Of a stretch of DNA of 27,241 nt, positions 1-8,316 are shown one piece after another. The DNA is taken from positions 1 through 27,241 of the forward strand of contig JAPXFY010002453.1 of NCBI GenBank assembly GCA_030674185.1, read 5' to 3'. The notes beneath the pieces are model-generated. The model had not been told where the DNA came from. It saw nothing but the letters and a program-made list of their open reading frames with translations, and did no database searches. Origin of the DNA: Monoplex corrugatus (lineage: Eukaryota > Mollusca > Gastropoda > Littorinimorpha > Ranellidae). Position numbers and translations under genes: made by a program. How positions within the stretch are numbered: the first letter of the stretch is position 1; the number at the start of each line of letters is the position of its first letter.

Positions 1-9
1 TCACGCAGA

Positions 10-507
10 TCACATTGTCTGCAGATGAGAAAATCTATTTGATGCCAGTGCTTCGATCTTGGATGCATCCATCTCGCGTTGAAATTCCTTATCACCTGCA
101 GGTATGCTGCGTACAAGTTCATCAAGCTGTTGGTAGAAGGCTTGTTTGTTTTCATCTTGGTATGTCATGGTGGGGGCATAGACACTTACCAAAGTAGCAT
201 ATGTATTGACTGATAAGGGCAGCCTGATAGTCATGATTCTGTCATTGATGCCCTGGGGCTGTGACTCAAGCTGAGAGATGAGAGGGGTCCTTACTGCGAA
301 ACCAACACCTGCCTTCCTTTCAGCATTGTGACCTGACCAGTACATAGTATATCCTGACCCAAGCTCGCTTAATTGATCCTTGTCTAAAACTCTTGTCTCG
401 CCGAGGGCAGCATAGTCAACTTTGTATCTTTGGAGATGTCGTGTTACCAAGGTCGGTTGGCCTCTTCTCTATATAGGAGAGTTTACACGTTCCAAGCAGC
501 AACATTC
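10..507 (-). pseudogene. Decayed LINE endonuclease (EEP) fragment
   Basis: This is part of the N-terminal apurinic-like endonuclease domain of a non-LTR retrotransposon, the kind often auto-named craniofacial development protein 2-like in invertebrates. An open stretch of about 146 codons carries the family blocks ALGETR, YWSGHNAERKAGVGFAV, GINDRIMTIRLPLS and VSVYAPTMT. Its first codon is TTG, so it is not a true start. The upstream part survives in another frame: a WNV block near 487-504 is followed by a stop where Arg is expected, then a one-base shift joins the open frame. At the other end the usual GDFNAR block is present only out of frame, as NFNAR near positions 70-85, so an indel removed the bases before it. 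No RT follows inside the window. The clade is not resolved. It is an old, dead fragment. Confidence 0.8.
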
Positions 508-700
508 AAAGGGTTAACAGTCCAATAGATATGGCACACTTGGATGTCGAATCCACGACATCCACGTAAGGACTCGCTGTGAGACAGATCCAGTGAGACG
601 TAAAGCTATTATCTTTGGGTAATGAAGTGTTTTCAAATCTCGGAATTGAAGTCTGTGTTTTTGTTTCTATGCCTGCATGTCTTTGTTTGTATGTTTGCGT

Positions 701-812
701 GTCTGTTTCTATCTCTGTCCCTCTGTATATCTGTTTCTGTGTTTTGTCTCTCGCTTTCTCTCCCTCCCTTTCCCCCTCTCTCAGTCTCTCTGTCTTTGTC
801 CGTCTGTCTCTG
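701..812. repeat. CT-rich low-complexity tract
   Basis: Imperfect CT/CTGT pyrimidine-rich run. The Ser/Leu/Val-rich and Arg/Glu-rich reading frames over it arise from the repeat and are not genes. Confidence 0.85.
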
Positions 813-1059
813 GCTGATCAAAAGTGAATTGAGCTTTAACCAATTACATTAGCTTTGACCACTTTATTCAAGAGAGTGAAATGACCGAAATGGATATTTC
901 AGTGTTTCTTTCATTTCTATAGATGTTGTCCATGCAGAGTATACAGTGTTTTCTTTGCCCTGAATGAATATGTGATGCATTAGAGTTTTGTAGATATTGT
1001 TTGACACGTAGGTATAATATACCCATACCACCACCACCCCCACTTCACACATGTACGTA

Positions 1060-1437
<378 letters not shown>

Positions 1438-1440
1438 TGA

Positions 1441-1671
1441 ATGAATTCCATAAGCACTAAGATCATATGTGCCATGTGATGGAGATGATCCAGATTGATC
1501 ATGGCACAAGCCTTAAGCCTGCACATGAACCCATGAGCTGGCCAGGTCCTGAGGTCCTACCTAGATAGTTCCATAACCTTGGGGTCGTAGGGGTGTGAGG
1601 TGGCAGAGACCTCAACTTTTCCTGGGGCCAGCACCACGAGGGCAGCGTCCATCCCCTCTCCTTCGCTTCAA
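1441..1671. other. Unassigned, probably repeat-derived
   Basis: No open frame of note. A GC-richer stretch at about 1535-1660, ending in a short ATTCAT repeat shared with the end of the next SINE, may be another old interspersed element, but I cannot name it. Confidence 0.4.
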
Positions 1672-2034
1672 ATTCATATTCATATTCATCTTTTTTTTTT
1701 ATTAACCAAGACTTCAGAAAGGCAAGTAAATTAATCGCGCTTCAAGGGATGGGACCTGGGAAATCGACCTATCTCTCCAATGCTTTTTACCAAGGCAGGC
1801 AGGCAATGCCCTGCTCTTTACGATTTTCAACTGCCATGGGGTCTTTAGCGGGCGCAGCCAGAAGGCACATGGGTCCGACTCGTTTTTCGTCCCCTTCCGA
1901 ATGATTAGATGTTCAGTTCGATTTTCCAGTCAAACTGAGGAAAAAAATCGAGTCCTCTACGGGTAGCGAACATTGGAACCTGGAGTTTAGTTGTTGGCAG
2001 GCGAACGTCTGAACCATTCAGCCACTCTTCTCCC
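1672..2034 (-). mobile_element. tRNA-derived SINE (family B)
   Basis: Read on the minus strand, the element starts near 2034 with an A-box-like GAGTGGCTGAATGG and a degenerate B box GGTTCCAATG near 1973-1984, giving a tRNA-like head of about 75 bases. A unique body of about 280 bases follows, containing a T-rich tract and CATGGCAGTTGAAAATCG, and the element ends in A-rich and ATGAAT repeats near 1672-1700. This is the layout of a Pol III-transcribed SINE: tRNA head, body, short repeat tail. Transcription would run leftward from the internal promoter. The B box is weak, so the copy is probably inactive. Confidence 0.75.
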
Positions 2035-2039
2035 TTCTC

Positions 2040-2440
2040 CCTGAGACGATGGACTTCCAGTCAGAAGGTCTGGGTTCGATCCGGCTGGGTACCACATCCT
2101 GCCTGGTGGGTAAAGGGTGGAGAGTCTTCTGATTTCCTGGGTCAACATGTATGCAGACCTGATAATGCCTAAACCACACATTCCTGTATGTACAAACGCA
2201 GGAACATTAAATGTGCCCATTAGAAATCTTGTAAGTATGTCAGAGTCCGGTGACCTATGAAAGTATAAAATCACCTTGAATGTGTGGCTATCAAAAACCT
2301 AGTATGAGAACTGGGCAGTACCCTATCATCTCCACAGTGCAGGCAAAACGACGTGGGTACACTCATTGGAAAACAAATCGAAACACTTTGAAGACAAACA
2401 AACAAACAAACAAACAACAAACAGCAAACAAACAAACAAA
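2040..2440 (+). mobile_element. tRNA-derived SINE (family C), 5' truncated
   Basis: The element keeps a good B box, GGTTCGATCC, at about 2073-2082, but the A-box half of the tRNA head is missing, so it starts in the anticodon-arm region directly against the head of the minus-strand SINE. The body includes GTCAACATGTATGCAGACCT and a CATTAAATGTGCCCATTAGA-type segment that I recognise from abundant gastropod SINEs (recognition from memory, not a search). It ends in a (CAAA)n tail at about 2396-2440. Without an A box it should not be transcribed on its own. Confidence 0.7.
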
Positions 2441-2530
2441 CAGATTATGATAGTAATCGTAGAGTACAGCTATGTCACAGTCTGAATCCTAGATGGAACT
2501 CCATAGTGTCATGATTATCATCCTTATCTG
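2441..2530 (+). mobile_element. SINE family A, 3' fragment
   Basis: About 85 bases starting ATTATGATAGTAATCG and ending at GATTATCATCCT match, with few differences, the reverse complement of about 16972-17050, which is the 3' end of the complete SINE A copy at 16949-17322. The tRNA-like head is absent, so this copy is 5' truncated and sits directly on the (CAAA)n tail of the preceding SINE. Confidence 0.8.
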
Positions 2531-2657
2531 TATCTTAATTAATCATCACTGTAAAAACTGTGTCAGCTTTTGTGGTCATTGAGGTGGCGTAGAAAATGGG
2601 ACAAAAAAAAAGGTGAGCACAAAGGTAACTTCTCTGAGTGTGATGATCCTAAAAGAA

Positions 2658-2681
2658 CCAACCAACCAACCAACCAACCAA
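2658..2681. repeat. (CCAA)n tetranucleotide repeat
   Basis: Short CCAA tandem array of about six units. Confidence 0.85.
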
Positions 2682-2796
2682 ACAGATGCCCACAGGATTT
2701 TACCATAAGAGAAGAAATGCAAGATAGCAAGTGGATTGTTTCCGTCCCATTATATGCCACATCAATGACCACAGAATCTATGACAATGTGTTGATG

Positions 2797-2884
2797 ATCT
2801 CTCTGTCTCTCTGTCTCTGTCGCTGTCTCTCTCTCTCTCTCCCTCCACCCCCTCTCTCTCTCTGCCTCTCTCTCCCTCTCTCTG
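2797..2884. repeat. (CT)n-rich tract
   Basis: TCTCTCTGTC-type pyrimidine run. The Arg-Glu-rich minus-strand frame over 2563-3027 is the complement of this tract and not a gene. Confidence 0.85.
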
Positions 2885-3528
2885 ATACACTTCGTTCTAT
2901 AAAAAGTGTTTATAACACTGCTTAAGTATAACTGATACCATTGCGTATTTACACTTATTCTCTTGATACCATCAGCAAACAGTGACACTGTATGCAAGGA
3001 ACGTCTGCTGATTCTTGTATAAAGCATTAAAATTCAGAAAAGTAGTCGTTTCGTGAAACAAATCATTGCTTTATGAATTCCAAAATTTGTTTCCGGTATC
3101 ATTTTTTACTAGACATTGTTCACGTACATCCTACCTTGTACTACAGCTTATATTATCAAGAAATTATCTTTAAGTCTGAAAAAGAAAACATCTGGGACTA
3201 TGCAAATATTACACTGCATGTATATTCGGTTAATGAATGTAATCTAATTGGTAATAAGACCAAACTTTGATCGTACAGATTGTATAAACGCTCGATTGTT
3301 TAATGGCACTTTTAATGTAGATGTGTATATTAAAATGAAAGTTTGGTATTTAAGGAGTGCATTTTTGCAGAAAACAGATTCATCCAGACTGACCCTCACC
3401 ACCCACTTTTGGCCTTTACTTTATTCTGCCTCAACGAGTTAGCACTGGTTTTGTGCTGATGGTCACAAAAATGGTACAGGGATTTCTGTAAGAAATATCG
3501 ATGATTACATCGATAATTCATCTTTTTT
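2885..3528. other. AT-rich spacer downstream of the receptor gene
   Basis: No coding signal on either strand. As the receptor gene runs leftward and stops at 3529, this stretch would hold its 3' UTR. I could not fix a polyadenylation site with confidence. Confidence 0.5.
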
Positions 3529-5573
3529 TCATTTAAGTTCTAACGTCTTTTCCTTGTACATTGATCTAGCTGTCTGTCCATCAGCTTTCTCGTGTCTGTC
3601 TTGTGCAGTTGACCCTGATCCATGACTTGGCAGATCCAGCACATCTGTCTTTGCCACTAAACCCAAACTTACACACTTACGCACATGTTCCAGCACTTTG
3701 TCACTGGGCCACGTACGCATGTGCTGATACACGTTAGCCATGATCTTTTCAATCCGTTTCTTCTCCACGTGTCTGGCTCGTCTCTCCAACAACGTGTTCA
3801 ACGTATACAGAAAGGGGTTGAGTGCCGAGTTGAGAGGTAAGACAAAGACGGCGGCCCACACGTTGACAACATCTGAGATACGTACACCATTTGCACCCAG
3901 CAGTCCCATCACACCAATAGGAAACCAGCAGCAGAAATCAGTGACTACAATCAGAAACAGACGTCGTGCAATGGCGACATCCTGATTTCGGTTGTCTTTC
4001 TGCAGGCCTTTTGACAACTGGTGGATGGTATGATAGATGATCACCTGACCAACTCCAATGACAGAGGAAAGGATAAAGTTGAGAACGATAAAGACACCAA
4101 AAGCATACTGCTGGCCAGGAAACTGACTTTGAGTGATGGGCAAAGGCAGACAGATGCCGTTCTGACTGTAAAACTTCCAGTGAGACACAGACAGAGGTAA
4201 GGTGGCTAAAATACCAGCAGCGACCAAGGCCATACAGCAGGCCACAGATGCTGACCATCTCGACAGACGGAGACGTACACTGAACGGAAATCGAAGCAGA
4301 AAAAAACGATCCATAGTGATGAGACAGATGACGAAAAAGGACATCTCACAGGACAACGTGCCCAGAATGCCTACAATTTTGCACACTAAACTGCGTTTCC
4401 ATTGTTCTTCTTTCAAAACATAGACACCTCGAAAGATCACGTCTGCCACTCCAATAGTGGCCATGTAAACTCCCATCAGGAAATCAGAAGCACTGAGGTT
4501 GACGACCAGAACCTTGTAAGCCAAAGAGGTCCCTTGGTGTTCTATAAAGTTCCTATAGACCCATACTCCTACATTGCCTGTCAGTGCCATGGTAGACAGA
4601 ATCCAGAGCAACACTCTCAAAAAGTCAGACTTCAGAAGATCACTGCACGACGACAGTTCGTCCACAGGGGCATGGCATTCCGCTAGCTGGGTCATGTGAA
4701 AATGATGACAACACAGCTTGTGATTGTCAGTGTATAACACCTGTACAGACTTGCCAAATATTTTTGTTTGCAATGCTTTTACTGGGTTGTGACGAACATC
4801 TAAAACTGATATCTGTGTTGACTCTATTAGTCCATTAGTTGTGATTGTATCTAATCCTATACCAACCATCACCAGACTCTGCAACTGACTAAAACCAGTT
4901 CTTTGCACAAAACCAGAAAACGCTGGATCTACTAGGGGTTAAAGGACAGGTCGAGGTGCAACAACTCAGACAACTGACTCAGTTTCACAAAATCAAAACT
5001 ACTGATGTTGTTATGACTGAGGTCGAGAACACGGAGCTGGCTTAAAGAACTGAGCTCTACCTCCATCAGTTTACACGAGGAAAGGTTCAGATGTTGAAGA
5101 TAACTCAGGGATTCAAGGCCCCTAAAAACCAGGCTTGTCTGATCCAGAAAAGTCCAGATAGCGCAGTTGAAAATGTGCCTTGTAATCAAACCCAGACCAG
5201 CATTGGAAAGCATGACCTTCACACACACACTGGTCAGGGCAATGTTCCTCTTCACAATAACGTTCATCTTCATTGAAAGGGCAGTGGTTGACCCCATCAC
5301 AAAGGTAGTCAGGATGAAGGCAATTACCTGTAATCCAACAACGAAAGAAACCGGGGCAAGTGAAGTCAGCAATGTGTTCATCATCTCCTAAAGGACAGTC
5401 TGTGATCCCGTTGTTCAACAGGTAAGTGGGGATGCAGAAACCCTGGGTACACTGGAAGTGTGTGTCTGGACAGACTTCATCTCCATCCTTGAGTTCTTTT
5501 CCCATGGACAAACCCAGTCCATCCATATGCAACACTGCTGGTGGGTAAATACCCTCTGTTGGATTCAAGTTAT
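3529..5573 (-). CDS. GRL101-like GPCR, 3' exon, with two frame breaks
   Basis: Membrane receptor of the LGR/relaxin-receptor type: extracellular LDLa and LRR modules on a rhodopsin-like 7TM core. Reading leftward, LDLa module 1 starts at Cys 5472, then come a six-Cys LDLa 2, an LRRNT-like CPDQCVCEG, leucine-rich repeats (LQHLNLSSCKL, LRVLDLSHNNIS, LLHLDLSFNP) and a KLCC hinge. The 7TM unit has MDRF after TM3, CWFP in TM6 and NPFLY in TM7, plus an intracellular tail of about 85 residues, stopping with TGA at 3529-3531. The LDLa and 7TM parts share one frame. The LRR part between about 5125 and 4938 is in another: one extra T in a T5 run near 5122 and one missing C in a C4 run near 4938 cancel out. 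The exon probably begins after an acceptor at 5574, and 5' exons are not seen. It is a real gene with assembly errors or a young pseudogene; the ligand is unknown. Confidence 0.85.
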
Positions 5574-5592
5574 CTGACAGAAAAAAAGTCGT
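5574..5592 (-). other. Probable splice acceptor of the receptor exon
   Basis: On the minus strand the sequence reads GACTTTTTTTCTGTCAG and then ATAACTTG, a pyrimidine tract ending in CAG. The frame stays open upstream to about 5706 and contains an ATG followed by a hydrophobic stretch (LHVAIFCCGYFACLC), so a start with a signal peptide in this exon is the alternative. A spliced start is preferred because related receptors carry further extracellular modules upstream. Confidence 0.55.
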
Positions 5593-5706
5593 CAACTTTA
5601 TTATCTTCAAAAAAGAAATTCTATCGTGGTCTTCCACAAAAGAGCAACACAGACATGCAAAATATCCACAACAAAATATCGCAACATGCAACATAAACGC
5701 AATCAC

Positions 5707-5844
5707 ATATGTAAAAACAAACTAAGATGAAAGCAAACATGCACAGCCTACCTAACACACGAACACAGTCCTATCATACACACGTACACATAGACCGCCC
5801 TGACGGATTATATCACTGAAATGAACTGATCAAATAATTAACAC

Positions 5845-5847
<3 letters not shown>
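5707..5847. other. Probable intron or 5' flank of the receptor gene
   Basis: AT-rich, no recognisable upstream exon on the minus strand. Confidence 0.4.

Positions 5848-5942
<95 letters not shown>
5848..5942. repeat. (AC)n microsatellite
   Basis: About 95 bases of nearly perfect AC dinucleotide, followed by ACCACCC. Its purity suggests a young, variable locus. Confidence 0.95.
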
Positions 5943-5943
<1 letters not shown>

Positions 5944-6308
5944 ACCCATACACTCATTACGCGCATACATGCTTCAGACTGCGTCTTGATTTAGAAATAT
6001 CACCGATTTCGGGAGGAAACGTTTGTGTACCACCCACTGTACCACATTTGAAGGAACGAAATCTCCCTGATGGCCAGACTTCATACTGGTTTGAAAGGAC
6101 ATGAGTATGGTCACATGCAGTCATCCTGCCTTACATACCACACTCCATCTGTACAATTGACCAACATTATTCTGCTTTTCACCCATTATCTCCACCGACA
6201 TTCACCAATCCATGCTCTATGCAACGTGACCAACATAATGCAATCCCAAAACTAAATCCATAGCAAAAATAAATCTTAATACAAATTAAAGGTCAATTTG
6301 TCACTGAA
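5943..6308. other. No recognisable gene
   Basis: Short frames only, without family motifs. Confidence 0.4.
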
Positions 6309-6545
6309 CTGTAGTGTTAGTGCAGCGCATTACAAACTACAAGGTTGTGGGTTCAGATCCCCATCAGTCCCTTTTAAAAATCAGTGTGGGATTTTTGGGC
6401 TCTAACTCACAGTTGAGCATGCTATGGACTCGTGGATTCGGATCCTCATCAGTCCCTTTAAAAATTAAAGTGGAATTTTCAGGGTCCAACTCACAGCTGA
6501 ACATGATATGGACTTATTGGGAAGACTGGATCCACATAGGATGTT
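6309..6545 (+). mobile_element. SINE family A with internal duplication
   Basis: A tRNA-like head (A-box region TGTAGTGTTAGTGCAGCGC at about 6309-6327, B box GGGTTCAGATCCCC at 6349-6362) is followed by the body CATCAGTCCCTTTTAAAAA. A second, head-less copy of B box plus body starts at about 6434 (TTCGGATCCTCATCAGTCCC), giving two units with a period near 85 bases. It then continues into the family block TTATTGGGAAGACTGG. The same family occurs complete and inverted at 16949-17322. The 3' part seen there is missing here. Confidence 0.75.
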
Positions 6546-6819
6546 TCTGAAAAAAATATGTAAACCTGCAATCTGAAAGAAACACAAAACACTGTCAAAT
6601 GATTTGCCATTGATATTACACGACAAAGCAGACGGAGTAACCTTTCTTGTAATGTCATATCAATGAAACACTCCGCCATATCCCGGTTACTGGACCTGGA
6701 AACATGTATAACAACTCCGGTGGCCTGACACCAGCCATTGTGGATCTTCTAAACAAATGAGAATTAGTCATGCAGGGGAAAGGATGTTACAACGAAGGAA
6801 CATAGAAAGGTACTGATCG

Positions 6820-7320
6820 TTCTACAAAGCAGGAGGGAAACAGGTCTGGCCCGAAAGGGCTATGACAACCAGCACATTGCCAAAGGGTCTTCTGGATGGA
6901 GCAGTCGACTGGGAGTGTACAGCAGACCTCCCAGAGTGGAGAAATTACCCAGATGTCATCAGCAAGACAGGCATGAGACCAGACATCGCTCTCCACTCTG
7001 ACTCCTCGAAACAAGTGATTCTGATAGAACTCACTGTGCCATACGAAAGCAGAATGGAAGAAGCACATATCTACAAGACCGAAAAATACGCCGGTCTTGC
7101 CAGCACCCTGAAGAAAGCTGGTCTGCGGGTCAAAATCTTCGCCATAGAGGTCGGGGCAAGAGGGTTTGTGGGCACCTCCGCTTATGATCTCATGAAACAA
7201 CTCGCCATTTCTGGGAAGAAGAGGACTAGAGCCCTTAAAGCGATGGCAGAGGCAGCAGAAAGGAGCTCAAGCTGGATCTGGGCAAGGAGGAACCAAAAAA
7301 GTGAACTTCATAAGGATTAA
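6820..7320 (+). pseudogene. RLE endonuclease domain of the truncated LINE copy
   Basis: This open frame of 166 codons plus stop is identical to the C-terminus of ORF2 at 10563-11063. It holds the PD-(D/E)XK-type restriction-like endonuclease, with RPDIAL, the acidic IELTVPYE strand and the Lys-rich EAHIYKTEKYAGL segment. It has no RT, no proper start (the first in-frame ATG, at 6862, is internal to the domain) and no promoter of its own, so it is a by-product of truncation and not a separate gene. Confidence 0.9.
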
Positions 7321-7340
7321 ATTCCCTACAGATGATGTGT

Positions 7341-7418
7341 GCCCCGTTAGCACATTGGTAAAACCGCGTACCGCAGTTCTGAAGCGCAGAATCGCCCAGG
7401 TTCGATCCCCGGCGTGGG
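7341..7418 (+). other. tRNA-like segment in LINE 3' UTR (copy 1)
   Basis: GCCCCGTTAGCACATTGG starts an A-box-like stretch; GGTTCGATCCC at about 7399-7409 is a good B box. The T stem (CCAGG against CCCGG) pairs at four of five positions around a TTCGATC loop. The acceptor ends hardly pair, so it is not a functional tRNA. An A-rich run follows. Confidence 0.65.
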
Positions 7419-7427
7419 AAAAAAAAT

Positions 7428-7554
7428 AGACAACAGCAGAAGGGCATCCAGGAGTCATGACCTGGATGTGGCCCGGCCCCCCGAGAGTGTAAGGAATTCA
7501 GGGCCGAAACACTTGTCTAAAGGGGGTTACTTCTCTGAAGACCTTCTGTTGTCT
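7428..7554 (+). other. Structured LINE 3' UTR, long stem plus inner hairpin (copy 1)
   Basis: AGACAACAGCAGAAGG (7428-7443) pairs with CCTTCTGTTGTCT (7542-7554), leaving a three-base bulge. Inside it, GGGCATCCAGG (7442-7452) and CCTGGATG (7461-7468) form a hairpin around AGTCATGA. RLE-type LINEs such as R2 are known to use 3' UTR structure for template recognition; that role here is inferred. Confidence 0.6.
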
Positions 7555-7579
7555 AGCTCTCCCTAGAGTTTCTTTCTAC

Positions 7580-7815
7580 CTGCACATGGTCAGTCCATTG
7601 ACTTCCGGGAATAGTTCGGAGGACATTCGGGAAAGACCGAAGGACACTGGGAAAGACTAGATCTGCGGGCTTTGTGGGTTGGCTTCCCACCTTGCCTTTG
7701 ATAACATGCCACGAGTTTTCCAAATGAAAGATGCTCCCAGGATTCACCGAAAGGGGGAGAGAATGATGAATCCATCGGCACTGACTCCATCACGACTGGA
7801 AACGCACAACGGACC
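7580..7815 (+). promoter_or_regulatory. LINE 5' UTR with imperfect tandem repeat
   Basis: This leader has two units of about 20 bases in tandem (7618-7637 GGAGGACATTCGGGAAAGAC and 7639-7657 GAAGGACACTGGGAAAGAC) with a weaker third echo upstream (ACTTCCGGGAATAG). The ORF1 frame is open back to about 7706 without an earlier ATG. Whether the leader holds a promoter or a self-cleaving ribozyme, as some R2 elements do, cannot be decided by eye. Confidence 0.5.
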
Positions 7816-8316
7816 ATGATTAATGACCAGTTGGAATTTCCGTGTGCGTGTGGAAGGAGATTCACCACCAAACGCGGCATGAAGATCCACAGGACAAAAA
7901 TGGGCTGTTTGAAGACACATACGAACCAGCAGCAGCGCACTGCGATAGCAGGTGAGACGTTGGATGACCAAGGCCAGGAATTAAACCATAGTGCCAAGGA
8001 CATCCACGCTGACGGTTCTGATGCGGATTTTGCACAAGCTCTTAACGCCAAACGTGGAAAACTCAATTTGCCACCTGCCGGTGCAAAAGAACAATGGGAG
8101 AAATTAGATGAGGAACTTGTCCTTAAGCTGAATGCGCTAATAGGGAACAGTACGCTGGAACACAAACTTGACACATACGGAGACATCATATACTCTATCT
8201 GCAGGGACACTTATGGAGTGAAGCAGCCAAAGACAAAAACGCCTCCCCAGAAATCCAGAAGACAGCAACAGATGGAGAGCATCCGGAGGGAGAAAAGGAA
8301 GCTTTTTAGCGAATGA
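7816..8316 (+). CDS. LINE ORF1: zinc-finger nucleic-acid-binding protein
   Basis: A protein of 166 residues. Near the N-terminus (about residues 8-29) it has CAC-GRRFTTKRGMKIHRTKMGC, a Cys-x-Cys, His, Cys finger that matches the degenerate C2H2 fingers preceding the RT in R2-like elements, where they bind target DNA. The middle is acidic and glutamine-rich, with EQWEKLDEELVLKLNALIG typical of this superfamily's pre-RT region. The C-terminus is very basic (SRRQQQMESIRREKRK). ATG 7816 is the first in-frame ATG; the frame is open for about 110 bases before it. The stop TGA overlaps the ATG of ORF2 as ATGA at 8313-8316. R2-like elements usually have one ORF, so this looks like an ancestral single protein split by a shift, or a stop-start coupled pair. 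Confidence 0.75.
   Translation: MINDQLEFPCACGRRFTTKRGMKIHRTKMGCLKTHTNQQQRTAIAGETLDDQGQELNHSAKDIHADGSDADFAQALNAKRGKLNLPPAGAKEQWEKLDEELVLKLNALIGNSTLEHKLDTYGDIIYSICRDTYGVKQPKTKTPPQKSRRQQQMESIRREKRKLFSE

Larger units (their letters stand above)
6818..7579 (+). mobile_element. 5'-truncated RLE-type LINE, tandem upstream copy
   Basis: These 762 bases match 10561-11322 without a difference that I could find, and have the same length. They comprise the end of ORF2 (endonuclease domain) and the whole 3' UTR. Homology starts abruptly at CGTTCTAC and stops at TTTCTTTCTAC; the very next base begins the 5' UTR of the full-length copy. There is no poly(A), spacer or visible target-site duplication at the junction. 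Truncation at the 5' end is normal for target-primed reverse transcription. The flush, head-to-tail join to a full copy is not. Confidence 0.9.

Noticed and set aside
1987..2274. A minus-strand frame of 95 codons
   Set aside because: It runs across two SINEs in opposite orientations and has no protein motif.
2563..3027. A 154-codon minus-strand frame with an Arg-Glu block
   Set aside because: The block is the complement of a CT tract and the flanks have no motif.
7341..7418. A genuine tRNA gene
   Set aside because: A and B boxes are present but the acceptor stem does not pair and the segment is repeated as part of the LINE 3' UTR.
7428..7554. Transposon terminal inverted repeats
   Set aside because: The inverted repeat lies within the LINE 3' UTR of both copies and is better explained as RNA structure.
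7580..7700. HDV-like self-cleaving ribozyme at the LINE 5' end
   Set aside because: Expected for some R2 elements, but I could not draw the nested pseudoknot by eye; a covariance-model search would decide.
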